Below are positions 17,507 through 25,561 of a stretch of 64,000 bases of DNA, piece after piece. This stretch comes from Bacillus sp. FJAT-44742. Lineage in GTDB: Bacteria; Bacillota; Bacilli; Bacillales; Marinococcaceae. Position numbers and translations under genes: made by a program. The stretch spans positions 3,586,078 to 3,650,077 of the forward strand of contig NZ_KZ454936.1 in assembly GCF_002797315.1 (NCBI RefSeq), read 5' to 3'. Position 1 is the stretch's first letter; every line of letters begins with the position of its first letter. Under the pieces are notes generated by a model. The model did no database searches. It was given only the letters and a program-made list of their open reading frames with translations, and was not told the DNA's origin.

Positions 17507-19144
17507 ATGGATATAGATATGCAAACCATGGCGTTTTTATTTTTTGGAGGGTTAGGAATCTTTCTTTTTGGTATTAAATATATGAGTGACGGCCTCCAAA
17601 ACACAGCTGGAGACAGACTTCGTGGTATTTTGGAGAAAGCCACGGATAATCCTATTAAAGGTGTGATAGCCGGTGCCCTTGTAACTGCCTTGCTCCAGAC
17701 TTCCACGGGTTCAACAGTTATGATTATAGGACTGGTTAACGCTGGTTTGCTTACCTTTAGAAGAGCAATTCCCATGCTTATGGGCGCCAACTTGGGTACA
17801 ACGCTAACCGCCTTTATGATTTCCTTCAAAATTGGTGATTATGCTTTGCCGATTCTGGCATTTGGTACCTTCTTAATTTTCTTTTTTAATAAGAAGTCTA
17901 TTAATAACATTGGACAAGTTTTCTTTGGTTTTGGAATGATTTTCTTTGGCCTTAGTACGATGTCTGATGGGCTGTACCCTTTTAGGGATATGCCGCAATT
18001 TGTGGACATGATGGCTACGTTAGGCGAAAACCCTATTTTAGGCGTAGTAGCCGGAGCCTTCTTTACGATGCTGGTTCAAAGCTCAAGTGCTGCCATCGGC
18101 GTGCTTCAGACTATGGCAGTTGATGGACTTGTCAACCTTGAACAAGCTCTCCCGATTCTTTTTGGTGACAATATTGGAACGACAATCACTGCTGTTCTGG
18201 CTTCTTTGGGAGCAACAGTTGCTGCCAAAAGAGCAGCCTTAACTCATGTATTTTTTAATGTAATAGGTACAGTAATGTTTCTTATCATACTGCCAGTCGT
18301 ACAAATAGTAGTTTTATTTATGTCTTCTACTCTCGGAGGTGACATTGCAAGAGAAATCGCTTATGCCCATGGATTGTTTAACTCCGTCAACGTACTGCTG
18401 CAGCTGCCGCTAATTGCTTTGTACGCTTACCTTATTCCAAAAATTATAAGAGGAGAAGATGAGATTGTCGAGCAGGGGCCAAAGCACCTGGAACCAGAAT
18501 TATTAAAGCAGCCTTCATTTGCACTAGAAAAAGTGAGACTCGAAGTATTGCGTATGGGCTCACTGGCAGGGGAATGTGTTCACCACTCTACAGATATGCT
18601 GATCAGCAGGGACCCTAAGCAAGGGGAGCTTACAAAAAGAAAAGAAGAAGTTATAAATGACTTAAACAAACAGATAATCAGTTATCTTACGCACATTTCA
18701 AAAGCTTCTTTAAACCCGACTCAATCAGAGCTTCATTCTCAGCTTATGCATAACGTTACAGACATTGAACGAATTGGCGACCATTGTGAAAACATTATGG
18801 AGCTGTCAGAACATGCAATGGTTCATAAAGTGAAATTTTCTGATGAAGCAAAAGAAGGGTTGGCTCACATGGTTTCTATTACTTCGCTGGCTGTAGAAAA
18901 GGCTTTAATGGCATTAGAAAAGGCAGATGTAAATATAGCTATGGAAGTTTTAGAGATTGAAGGGGAAATTGACCAGACAGAAAAGCTGAACCGAAAAGCA
19001 CACGTGGAACGATTGAATGCAGGCGAATGTTCAGGTACAAATGGAATGATTTATTTAGATATGCTAAGCAACCTCGAAAGAATAGGAGACCATGCTTCCA
19101 ATATTGTAGAAAGCTTGATTCAAACCTCGGATCAAGCAAGCTAA
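17507..19144 (+). CDS. Na+/phosphate cotransporter family protein with PhoU-like domain
   Basis: A 545-residue protein. Residues about 1-320 contain two inverted Na/Pi-cotransporter repeats, recognisable by ALLQTSTGSTVMIIGLV (near 62-78) and the matching MLVQSSSAAIGVLQTMA (near 188-204), plus GANLGTT and GDNIGTT. Residues about 345-540 form a cytoplasmic PhoU-like helical bundle with two repeats of IERIGDHCEN/LERIGDHASN. It should import phosphate with sodium; in alkaliphiles this fits sodium-coupled transport. Start chosen at the ATG after GGAGGA. The gene follows the ars operon, and phosphate uptake that avoids arsenate could be useful there, though that is inference. Confidence 0.9.
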   Translation: MDIDMQTMAFLFFGGLGIFLFGIKYMSDGLQNTAGDRLRGILEKATDNPIKGVIAGALVTALLQTSTGSTVMIIGLVNAGLLTFRRAIPMLMGANLGTTLTAFMISFKIGDYALPILAFGTFLIFFFNKKSINNIGQVFFGFGMIFFGLSTMSDGLYPFRDMPQFVDMMATLGENPILGVVAGAFFTMLVQSSSAAIGVLQTMAVDGLVNLEQALPILFGDNIGTTITAVLASLGATVAAKRAALTHVFFNVIGTVMFLIILPVVQIVVLFMSSTLGGDIAREIAYAHGLFNSVNVLLQLPLIALYAYLIPKIIRGEDEIVEQGPKHLEPELLKQPSFALEKVRLEVLRMGSLAGECVHHSTDMLISRDPKQGELTKRKEEVINDLNKQIISYLTHISKASLNPTQSELHSQLMHNVTDIERIGDHCENIMELSEHAMVHKVKFSDEAKEGLAHMVSITSLAVEKALMALEKADVNIAMEVLEIEGEIDQTEKLNRKAHVERLNAGECSGTNGMIYLDMLSNLERIGDHASNIVESLIQTSDQAS

Positions 19145-19155
19145 TAGTAATAAGT

Positions 19156-19187
19156 AAAGGTTGTCCCAATTGGTGACAACCTTTTTT
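19156..19187 (+). terminator. Terminator of the Na/Pi transporter gene
   Basis: Ten-base-pair stem AAAGGTTGTC/GACAACCTTT followed by T residues. Confidence 0.82.
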
Positions 19188-19379
19188 GTAGGGGGAAAAT
19201 GATCTAAAAACAAAGGAAATGTCAGGTGCAAACAAGAAACCATTAACGAGAGTGACAACAGTATCCTCGGAAAATATATAGAAGGATATGCTTGTCAAAG
19301 AAAAGCAGTATAACTTTCAAAATGTTACAAGTGCCATAATAGGAACGTAATTATATCCAATAAAGGGCGAGGGGATAGT

Positions 19380-20177
19380 GTGACAAGGAAAGTAAACTTT
19401 GGCTCAGTAGCTCATGATTACGCTAAATGGAGAAATGATTTGCCTGATACACTTTTTACTAAACTCTCCAATAGAGGGATAGAGGTTAACGGGAGTAACA
19501 TTGCAGACCTTGGAGCGGGTACCGGGGTCCTTACACGCGGGCTGTCAAGGCAAGGAGCTAATGTTATTGCCATTGAACCTTCAAAGGATCTGACGGATCT
19601 CGGTGGAAAAATAGACACTAAAGAAGGAGTTTCCATTACTTATTTTAACCGTACAGCGGAAAACACCGCTCTTCCTGGCAATCGTTACGATTACGTTACC
19701 GTTCTTAGGGCGTGGCATTGGTTTGACAGGGAAAAAGCATTACAAGAAGTAAAGAGAATCCTGAAAGAAGACGGCACCTTCCTTGTAATGGATTCAGGAT
19801 TTTTGCCCAAGCAAAGCCTTTTGATCAGGAATACTTTGCAAGTTATAAAAAAACATATGCCCAATCAGAAGATGACGTCTCCAGGGTCCAAATCTGATTC
19901 AACTCAGTTAATTAATAGCTTTCCTGTAGAGTGGTTTGAAGAATGGAAAGAGAATAGCTTTGAGTTAACAGACTGCTTTAAATTCAGCTATGAAGTGAGC
20001 TTTACTCCTAGTGAATGGAAGGGGAGAGTAGGTTCTTTGTCGTGGCTGTCAATGTTTGAGAGAAGTAAGAGAGAACGGGTTCTTCAAGAGGTGCAGGATA
20101 ACGTGACAGAAACTTTTGGTTCTACTATTCATGCAGTGCCTCATGAATTTTACGTCAGCATCTTAAAAAAAACATAA
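19380..20177 (+). CDS. Class I SAM-dependent methyltransferase
   Basis: A 265-residue protein with the SAM motif IADLGAGTGVLTRGL (near residues 41-55), the acidic end of strand 2 (VIAIEPS, about 62-68), and motif II/III region YDYVTVLRAWHWFD. The AWHWFD form is typical of methyltransferase type 11 proteins of the biotin-synthesis/ubiquinone-like group; the substrate is unknown. GTG start with GGGCGAGGGG upstream. Monocistronic, terminator follows. Confidence 0.85.
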   Translation: MTRKVNFGSVAHDYAKWRNDLPDTLFTKLSNRGIEVNGSNIADLGAGTGVLTRGLSRQGANVIAIEPSKDLTDLGGKIDTKEGVSITYFNRTAENTALPGNRYDYVTVLRAWHWFDREKALQEVKRILKEDGTFLVMDSGFLPKQSLLIRNTLQVIKKHMPNQKMTSPGSKSDSTQLINSFPVEWFEEWKENSFELTDCFKFSYEVSFTPSEWKGRVGSLSWLSMFERSKRERVLQEVQDNVTETFGSTIHAVPHEFYVSILKKT

Positions 20178-20211
20178 AAAGGACCGAGCCTCGCAGGCTC
20201 TGTCCTTTTTT
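20178..20211. terminator. Terminator shared by convergent genes
   Basis: Stem AAGGACcGAGCC/GGCTCtGTCCTT with flanking A and T runs, between the methyltransferase and the minus-strand DUF2512 gene. Confidence 0.82.
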
Positions 20212-20214
20212 CTG

Positions 20215-20595
20215 TTAAGCGCGTTGAGCTTCTTCTCTGACATGGCGATTGTTATTGTTCAGTACTTTTCTTGCCATAAACTTGTGGAAAAAGTATTCAC
20301 CTGCTGCTATCACTGCGGCTGATATAAGCGCTGCAAGCGGCAAGTTAATACCAGGAAACAGTAAGGTACCTACAATCCAGATTCCTGCAAAAGCTAGACC
20401 AAGATCGGCGAAGGCGGCTGTCCAGTTACCAAAGGAGGGGAACACCCACAGGTCGCCTATTAGATAAGCTCCTGCAGTAAGAACTAAGCTGGTAATTAGA
20501 ATTTCTGCAATCGGCACTCCCCATAGACCTAGTACTATAAAAAGGGATGCGGCAACCATTACGAACTTAATTCCTAACGCTTTTAAGTGTTCCAT
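20215..20595 (-). CDS. DUF2512 (YndM family) membrane protein, copy 1
   Basis: About 126 residues from MEHLKALGIKF, four hydrophobic segments, with ending AAGEYFFHKFMARKVL typical of the YndM family. An upstream ATG at 20616 is in frame, but AGAGGTGAAGG sits just before the second ATG, which is also where the paralogue at 23695 begins (MAHIKALAMKI). Function of the family is unknown; these are small spore-former membrane proteins. It shares direction with the YtxH gene upstream, 41 bases away. Confidence 0.8.
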   Translation of the reverse strand: MEHLKALGIKFVMVAASLFIVLGLWGVPIAEILITSLVLTAGAYLIGDLWVFPSFGNWTAAFADLGLAFAGIWIVGTLLFPGINLPLAALISAAVIAAGEYFFHKFMARKVLNNNNRHVREEAQRA

Positions 20596-20635
20596 GTCCT
20601 TCACCTCTCTTTTCACGTTGGTCTATTAATCTATA

Positions 20636-21112
20636 TTAAACAGGGCGGTCAGTAATATTGTTTACTGCCCCCTTATTTTCTGCAGCTGATTGATTATCGC
20701 TCCCTGTTAATTCGTCTTTTGCTTCCTTTACCTTGCTTCCCACTTCCTGTAGGTCTTCCCCTGCTTCTTTTGCTGAAGAAATAACTTCCTGTGTGTCTTC
20801 TTTTACTTCAGATACCTTATCAAATAATTCATCGTTTGCTTTATCATATAGAGATTGCAAGCCATCTACTGCTTCCTTCAGTACATTTGTAGCTTCCTGT
20901 ACACGGTCCATCATTTGGTCTTTTGTGCCAGCCGGATCTTCCTTTACATCAGAAGCCACCTTTGCTACTGAATCTTTCATTTGTGTCGTGCTGCCCTTCA
21001 CTTTAGAGCGAGTGTTTGAGTCGATCAATACTGCGGCTGCCCCGGCCAGGGCCCCTATTGTTATGGCAGTTACTAATTTACTTCCGCTTTTCCCTTTTTG
21101 TTCTTTAGACAC
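20636..21112 (-). CDS. YtxH domain-containing protein
   Basis: A 158-residue protein with a Gly/Ala-rich hydrophobic helix near the N-terminus (KLVTAITIGALAGAAAVLID, about 12-31) and a long polar amphipathic helical tail rich in Lys, Asp and Glu that may form a coiled coil. This is the layout of YtxH general-stress proteins, which have no known reaction. GTG start: AGGAGGGATAACC immediately precedes it. It is likely cotranscribed with the DUF2512 gene. Confidence 0.78.
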   Translation of the reverse strand: MSKEQKGKSGSKLVTAITIGALAGAAAVLIDSNTRSKVKGSTTQMKDSVAKVASDVKEDPAGTKDQMMDRVQEATNVLKEAVDGLQSLYDKANDELFDKVSEVKEDTQEVISSAKEAGEDLQEVGSKVKEAKDELTGSDNQSAAENKGAVNNITDRPV

Positions 21113-21433
21113 GGTTATCCCTCCTGTGTTTTTTTTGGAAAGCTAATTTTTTGAGCTAGTTTATCAGTGCGGTTTGTTCATGTTCTTCCACCTTTTTTGC
21201 ACAGTTAAACAATTAATTTTTGGCAAGGAAGCCGTTTAACAAATGGACATTGCGTTAGAAGAGGCAGAGTGGAGGGGGATGTGTATATGAAAACGGTAAA
21301 GGTGTTTTAGGTCTGAGAAAAAGGTAAATAAAGTAAGACAATAAACATTCTTTACTCTTTTTTAGGTACTCTCTGGGGTCTTCCTTTGGAAAGGGTTATC
21401 AGGTTCACATTCATAAAGAAGGAGGGTTGGAAC

Positions 21434-21934
21434 ATGTTCTTTGAGGACTGGGAAGGAATCATAAGAGTGGTTATTATTTCGTTGTGTATTTATCCCCTTC
21501 TTATATTCATGCTGAGAATATCAGGTAAAAGAACGCTCTCAAAAATGAATATGTTTGATTTTATTATTACTATAGCTCTTGGCTCAACGGTGGCTACTAT
21601 CCTTCTCAATGAAGAAGTTACCTATGCAGAAGGAGTGGCGGCTTTAGCCATGCTTATTATTCTGCAATTTATAGTCACCTCGCTCTCTGTCAGGTTTTCT
21701 GCTGTTAATAGAATGATTAAAGCGGAACCTCGATTACTTTATTATGAAGGGAATTTTAATATAGAAGCTATGAAAAAAGAAAGGATAAACAAAGATGAAA
21801 TAAAGCAAGCCGTCAGAACAAATGGTCAACCTTCATTACAGGATGTAAAAGCAGTAGTGCTGGAGACGGATGGCTCACTATCAGTAATTCAAGGAGAAGA
21901 AGAGGGAGAGGCATTAAAGGATGTAAAAAAATAG
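21434..21934 (+). CDS. DUF421 (YetF-like) membrane protein
   Basis: About 166 residues from MFFEDWEGIIRVV, chosen because AAGGAGGG lies 9 bases upstream; an earlier in-frame start at 21386 lacks a site. Three hydrophobic helices, the motif LRISGKRTLSKMNMFDFIITIALGS split by the family's conserved GKR, then a soluble C-terminal domain (LLYYEGNFN, LQDVKAVVLETDG). Homologues include YetF/YrbG and spore germinant-receptor-associated proteins. Biochemical role unknown. Confidence 0.85.
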   Translation: MFFEDWEGIIRVVIISLCIYPLLIFMLRISGKRTLSKMNMFDFIITIALGSTVATILLNEEVTYAEGVAALAMLIILQFIVTSLSVRFSAVNRMIKAEPRLLYYEGNFNIEAMKKERINKDEIKQAVRTNGQPSLQDVKAVVLETDGSLSVIQGEEEGEALKDVKK

Positions 21935-22011
21935 CATAATTTGACCCCTTTAAAAGTTTTCTTTAGTTAAGAAGTGGGAATAGAACAGAAACCCCACAGG
22001 CAGGTGAATAT

Positions 22012-22248
22012 ATGGATATACACCGGGAACAGACTTACTGTCATCGTAGAAAGTTACATGTCGTTCATGAAGTATCATGGGCATCCAGTGATAATACAAA
22101 AGAGATAACGGCTAGCTGTACAGGGGTGGACGATTCTTGTAAAGACTGTTTAGTCGTTTTAATTAACGCGCAGAAAGAACAAGAAGGAAAAGAATTTGGA
22201 AAAGTGTACTATGAATCCAGTTCACCAACCAGCTGGCTTACTATATAA
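22012..22248 (+). CDS. Small Cys/His-containing protein, unknown
   Basis: 78 residues. The N-terminal YCHRRKLHVVH and central SCTGVDDSCKDC carry four Cys and several His that could bind a metal, followed by a Glu/Lys-rich segment. GCAGGTG lies 8 bases before the ATG. No family is recognised. It stands alone between DUF421 and a weak terminator-like hairpin (about 22254-22290). Confidence 0.5.
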   Translation: MDIHREQTYCHRRKLHVVHEVSWASSDNTKEITASCTGVDDSCKDCLVVLINAQKEQEGKEFGKVYYESSSPTSWLTI

Positions 22249-22491
22249 ATGTGAGGAAGGCTTACTAATGTGAGGCTTCTTTTTTTTGTTAAGCTACTGC
22301 TGTTATTGTAAGAAGACTTGTTTTTCCAAGGGTCTGCAAATTAGATTTGGTATTGAAAAAAGCTAGCTAGGGAGAGTTTGAATTTTTAATAAGCATGATT
22401 GCCTGTTCAAATAAATATTTACTTTTAAGAGAGATTTTTAGAAAAAAGAAGTTTTAAGTGTAAGAAGAAAGGGGAAGTGAAATTATATCAA

Positions 22492-22527
22492 TAAAAAAGC
22501 CTTCACCCCAGCACGGGATGAAGGAAA
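22492..22527 (-). terminator. Terminator of the second NlpC/P60 gene
   Basis: Minus-strand stem CCTTCAtCCC/GGGgTGAAGG followed by a T run (seen as AAAAAAG on the plus strand). Confidence 0.8.
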
Positions 22528-22549
22528 GGAAAAAGAAATGAAGCTGAAT

Positions 22550-23254
22550 TTATATGCGGCCTGCACCGATGTAAGTTTGACTCCAGTATGAGTTGCTCAA
22601 GCTTGCAACTGTAACGCCAGTGGAAGATCCAGAGTGTACAAACTGGTTGTTTCCGATATAGATCCCTGCATGGGAAGGACCCGTACGAGTTTCAAAGAAT
22701 ACTAGATCGCCAACCTGAGGATTAGACACTTTTGTAGAAGCATTATACATTCCGGACACTGTTCTTGGTATTGATTTTCCATTTTGATTAAATGCATATT
22801 GAATAAAACCGCTGCAGTCAAATCCGCTTGGCGAAGTACCCCCCCATACATAAGGAGTTCCTTGTAATGATTTAGCTGTGTCTACAATACCTGTAGCGTT
22901 AGAAGTAGTAGAAGCTCCCGCTACTTGTGTTTGATTTGATGATGTGGAAGTGGCTGTGCTGGATCCATTTCCGCTCACGTTCATTTCGCCAAATGTTTGT
23001 GGCCCGACAACTCCATCTACTTGAATATTTTGCTCCCGCTGAAAGTCGACTACTGCTTGTCTCGTGATTGGTCCGAAATACCCAGTTACACTGTGGTTAA
23101 AATGTCCTTCTTCTTTAAGAGTTTCTTGAAGTTGAGAAACTTCCCCGTTACTCATGCCTACTCGTAATGTGTTATCTCCGAATGCTGCATCCGCTGCTGT
23201 TGGGGCTAAAAAGAGTCCACCTGCTAAAGCTGCTGAAATCACAAATTTTTTCAT
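22550..23254 (-). CDS. Secreted NlpC/P60 peptidoglycan endopeptidase with one peptidoglycan-binding domain
   Basis: A 234-residue paralogue of the enzyme at 8693-9709. Signal peptide to about residue 23 (AAADA-like end), one PG_binding_1 domain at about 29-92 (GYFGPITRQAVVDFQ), a Thr/Ser linker, then NlpC/P60 at about 120-234 with Cys147 (GFDCSGF), His195 (PSHAGIYIG) and His207. It should cut wall peptide cross-links during growth or lysis. Monocistronic with its own terminator. Confidence 0.92.
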   Translation of the reverse strand: MKKFVISAALAGGLFLAPTAADAAFGDNTLRVGMSNGEVSQLQETLKEEGHFNHSVTGYFGPITRQAVVDFQREQNIQVDGVVGPQTFGEMNVSGNGSSTATSTSSNQTQVAGASTTSNATGIVDTAKSLQGTPYVWGGTSPSGFDCSGFIQYAFNQNGKSIPRTVSGMYNASTKVSNPQVGDLVFFETRTGPSHAGIYIGNNQFVHSGSSTGVTVASLSNSYWSQTYIGAGRI

Positions 23255-23694
23255 ATGTTTAATCCTATTTTATAACTTTCCCTATGTTTGTTTTCTATGT
23301 TAAGAAACCTAAACTGACAGTTATAAAACTGGATTACACCTCCTTATTTTTTTCATAAATTTATAATTTAATTAACCGCTTGGCTCGTTGTTGTCATGAC
23401 TACAATGAGTAATGTACCACCCTGAAACTCCTTGTACAATACATCCTATCTCTTTGTTATACAAAGGTAATCTTTGTTATTTCACTTGTAATATTATGTA
23501 ATAGAGGGAAAAAAGCGGGTAGCTGTCTACCTCCCTTTGAGAGCAGGTTTTTTTCGTTTTTATTATCAAATGTCTGAATTTCTGAAAATACTTTTGTAAC
23601 ATTAAAGAAATATAGAAAGAGTTGGAAAGAGATTTGAAATTTGGTTTTAAATATGGAAAACAGTGGGTATGTGATGTGACAAGGAGGTGGAGTT
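23255..23694. other. Divergent intergenic region, no gene seen
   Basis: 440 A/T-rich bases between a minus-strand wall enzyme and a plus-strand membrane protein. No convincing coding or structured element was found. Confidence 0.5.
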
Positions 23695-24063
23695 ATGGCA
23701 CACATCAAAGCGTTAGCAATGAAAATTGCCATGGTAGCCCTCGTATTACTTGTTGTTTTGAGCGGATTTTACGGCTACCCGGTACTGAGCACCATTGTAT
23801 TGTCTCTTCTTATCGTGGCTGTTTCTTATATTGTTGGGGATTTATTGATTTTAAGGAAGGCCAATAACATGACAGCTACCATAAGTGACTTTGCTGTTGT
23901 CCTGTTTATGACCTGGTTTGCTGCTATCCCAATCTATGGAATGGAAGTACCATTTATCCCTGCTCTTATTTCTGCAGTAATTATTGCAGCGGGAGAATGG
24001 GCCTTTCACAAATATGTATCCAAGCAGGTTCATCCAGAAATCGAGGGAGTATATTCATCTTAG
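23695..24063 (+). CDS. DUF2512 (YndM family) membrane protein, copy 2
   Basis: 122 residues, MAHIKALAMKIAMVALV onward, four hydrophobic segments, ending AAGEWAFHKYVSKQV; clearly paralogous to the protein at 20215-20595 (AAGEYFFHKFMARKV). AAGGAGG site 9 bases upstream. Role unknown. A terminator follows immediately. Confidence 0.82.
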   Translation: MAHIKALAMKIAMVALVLLVVLSGFYGYPVLSTIVLSLLIVAVSYIVGDLLILRKANNMTATISDFAVVLFMTWFAAIPIYGMEVPFIPALISAVIIAAGEWAFHKYVSKQVHPEIEGVYSS

Positions 24064-24071
24064 AATAGGTA

Positions 24072-24106
24072 AAGAGGACGATCCCGAAAAGGTCGTCCTC
24101 TTTTTT
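24072..24106 (+). terminator. Terminator of DUF2512 copy 2
   Basis: Stem AGAGGACGA/TCGTCCTCT and a six-T tract. Confidence 0.85.
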
Positions 24107-24121
24107 GGAGAGACAAGGGGC

Positions 24122-24134
24122 GTGCCAGGCACCT
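24122..24134. repeat. REP-like palindrome GTGCCAGGCAC, copy 1
   Basis: Carries the palindrome GTGCCAGGCACCT followed about 8 bases later by TGTTTGTAAT. The same palindrome and a similar tail (TTGGTTTGTAAC) recur at 40704 and, inverted, at 40797. Confidence 0.6.
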
Positions 24135-24223
24135 GAGGTGTTTGTAATATAGAAAATGGCGAAAGTCTTGAGCTAGAAGGAATTAGTGAAGAGGAAAATT
24201 ACAATCGTCAAGGGTGCCACATT

Positions 24224-24589
24224 CTATTTATAGATGTCTTTTACATCTGTAACGATGTTTTCTTCTCCCGTTTCCTGTGGTCCTTCCCAAGTAAGCATGC
24301 CTCCAGAGAAATTATAGGAAGTAATTCCTTGTGATTGAAAAAAGAGAGCCACCTGCTGGCTTCGCCGGCCGCTTCGACAAATAAAAATGTGATCTTTGCT
24401 TTTATCAAAGTCTCCAGCCTTCTCTGCAATTTCGCTCATAGGGAGGAGCGGGATACGAGGAATGTGTCCTTCTATATATTCATCTATTTCCCGGACATCA
24501 ATTATAATTTTATTCTGATCCCTCTTCTCATAGATCTCTTTTAACTCTTCATAAGAAAGCTGTTTAATTCCATCCATTTCTTTTGACAA
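24224..24589 (-). CDS. Rhodanese-like sulfurtransferase domain protein
   Basis: A single-domain rhodanese of 121 residues: IIIDVREIDEYIEGHIP (28-44) and the active-site loop CRSGRRS with nucleophile Cys71, then NFSGGMLTWEG. Such proteins carry persulfide sulfur. TTG start is taken because AGGTGAG lies about 8 bases upstream; an in-frame ATG four codons later is possible. It stands alone. Confidence 0.88.
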   Translation of the reverse strand: MSKEMDGIKQLSYEELKEIYEKRDQNKIIIDVREIDEYIEGHIPRIPLLPMSEIAEKAGDFDKSKDHIFICRSGRRSQQVALFFQSQGITSYNFSGGMLTWEGPQETGEENIVTDVKDIYK

Positions 24590-24716
24590 TGGTACTCACC
24601 TGTCCTTATAGAATTTTTTATTGGTAAGGGGGACTCTTTTGTTGCTCGAATGTTCATTGATAATAAAGTAACATAATTAAACGATATGTTAAAATGCAGG
24701 AAAAGGGGGAAGTGGT

Positions 24717-25169
24717 ATGCCTGGAAGAGAGCCTGTGCATCTCTACCTTTCAAGGTATGAAGAGCATCTGAATTATTTGCGGGAAACGGGACAGGAAACA
24801 CAAGGCTGGCATGAACTGAGGACAAATGAATTAAAGGATTTTCTTAAGCTTGAACATGTTAGTCTGGAAGAGAAAAAGGAAAAGCTCGTTACGAACTATT
24901 CAAATGATGGAGAGCTTCAGCAAGGGTCTCACCTTGAAATAATTGCAAAGTTAAAGGATGGGACGATTTATAAACTTCACGGTTATTATGTAAAAGAAGA
25001 AAAGGATTGGTTCCCCGATGAAAATCCATTAATTCATGCAAATGATACATGCGGTTTCTGCCAATCTATTATGAAGATGAAGAAAAAAGGAGAAACAAAG
25101 GATACTTTTTGTATGCTTCCTTTACCTGAAAAGAAGTATATTTTTGAGAAAGCTTTGGAAACCCGGTGA
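24717..25169 (+). CDS. Conserved-looking cytosolic protein with CGFC motif, unknown
   Basis: 150 residues, charged, no signal or membrane segment. Near residue 105 is NDTCGFCQSIMKMKKKG, a CxxC that could be redox-active or part of a metal site with a later Cys in FCMLP. Good AAGGGGGAAG site before the ATG. Not recognised. A terminator follows, so it is a single-gene unit, divergent from the rhodanese. Confidence 0.6.
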   Translation: MPGREPVHLYLSRYEEHLNYLRETGQETQGWHELRTNELKDFLKLEHVSLEEKKEKLVTNYSNDGELQQGSHLEIIAKLKDGTIYKLHGYYVKEEKDWFPDENPLIHANDTCGFCQSIMKMKKKGETKDTFCMLPLPEKKYIFEKALETR

Positions 25170-25192
25170 CTTTAATAATAGAAAATTTCTTG

Positions 25193-25229
25193 AAAGACAC
25201 CTCCTCTTAGAAGGGCGGGTGTCTTTTTT
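25193..25229 (+). terminator. Terminator
   Basis: Stem AAAGACACC/GGTGTCTTT with T tract. The stretch 25230-25440 up to the nas promoter shows no gene. Confidence 0.8.
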
Positions 25230-25441
25230 ATTTTTCTTTCGGGCTTGCGTCACCCAAGGATAATGGGAAACTCTGCAAAGAGCAGAAGCTGAGGTGGTAT
25301 CTAATAGCGTGAACGATTCGTATGTATTATTCGTGAATACATTTAGATCACCATTTTTCATTCTGAATCGTTCTAATCACTCCCTCCAGCCTCCAACAAC
25401 CAAGTGTTTTTTCATAAGAGTGAGAGTAGTGGGAATTTTCG

Positions 25442-25458
25442 TGTTAGGTTATCTAACA
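25442..25458 (+). promoter_or_regulatory. TnrA box of the nasF-nasD-nasE unit
   Basis: TGTTA, seven bases, TAACA: an exact match to the Bacillus TnrA consensus TGTNA-N7-TNACA. A TACTTTATAT region about 45 bases downstream may provide the -10. TnrA activates nitrate-assimilation genes under nitrogen limitation. Confidence 0.85.
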
Positions 25459-25561
25459 CCATTTAACAAAACAAACTTTTCCTCCTTTACAATACTTTAT
25501 ATCAAGAACTTCACATCAAACGTTAATGCTAACAAAGATGAAGACCAAAAGGTGGGGAAAT

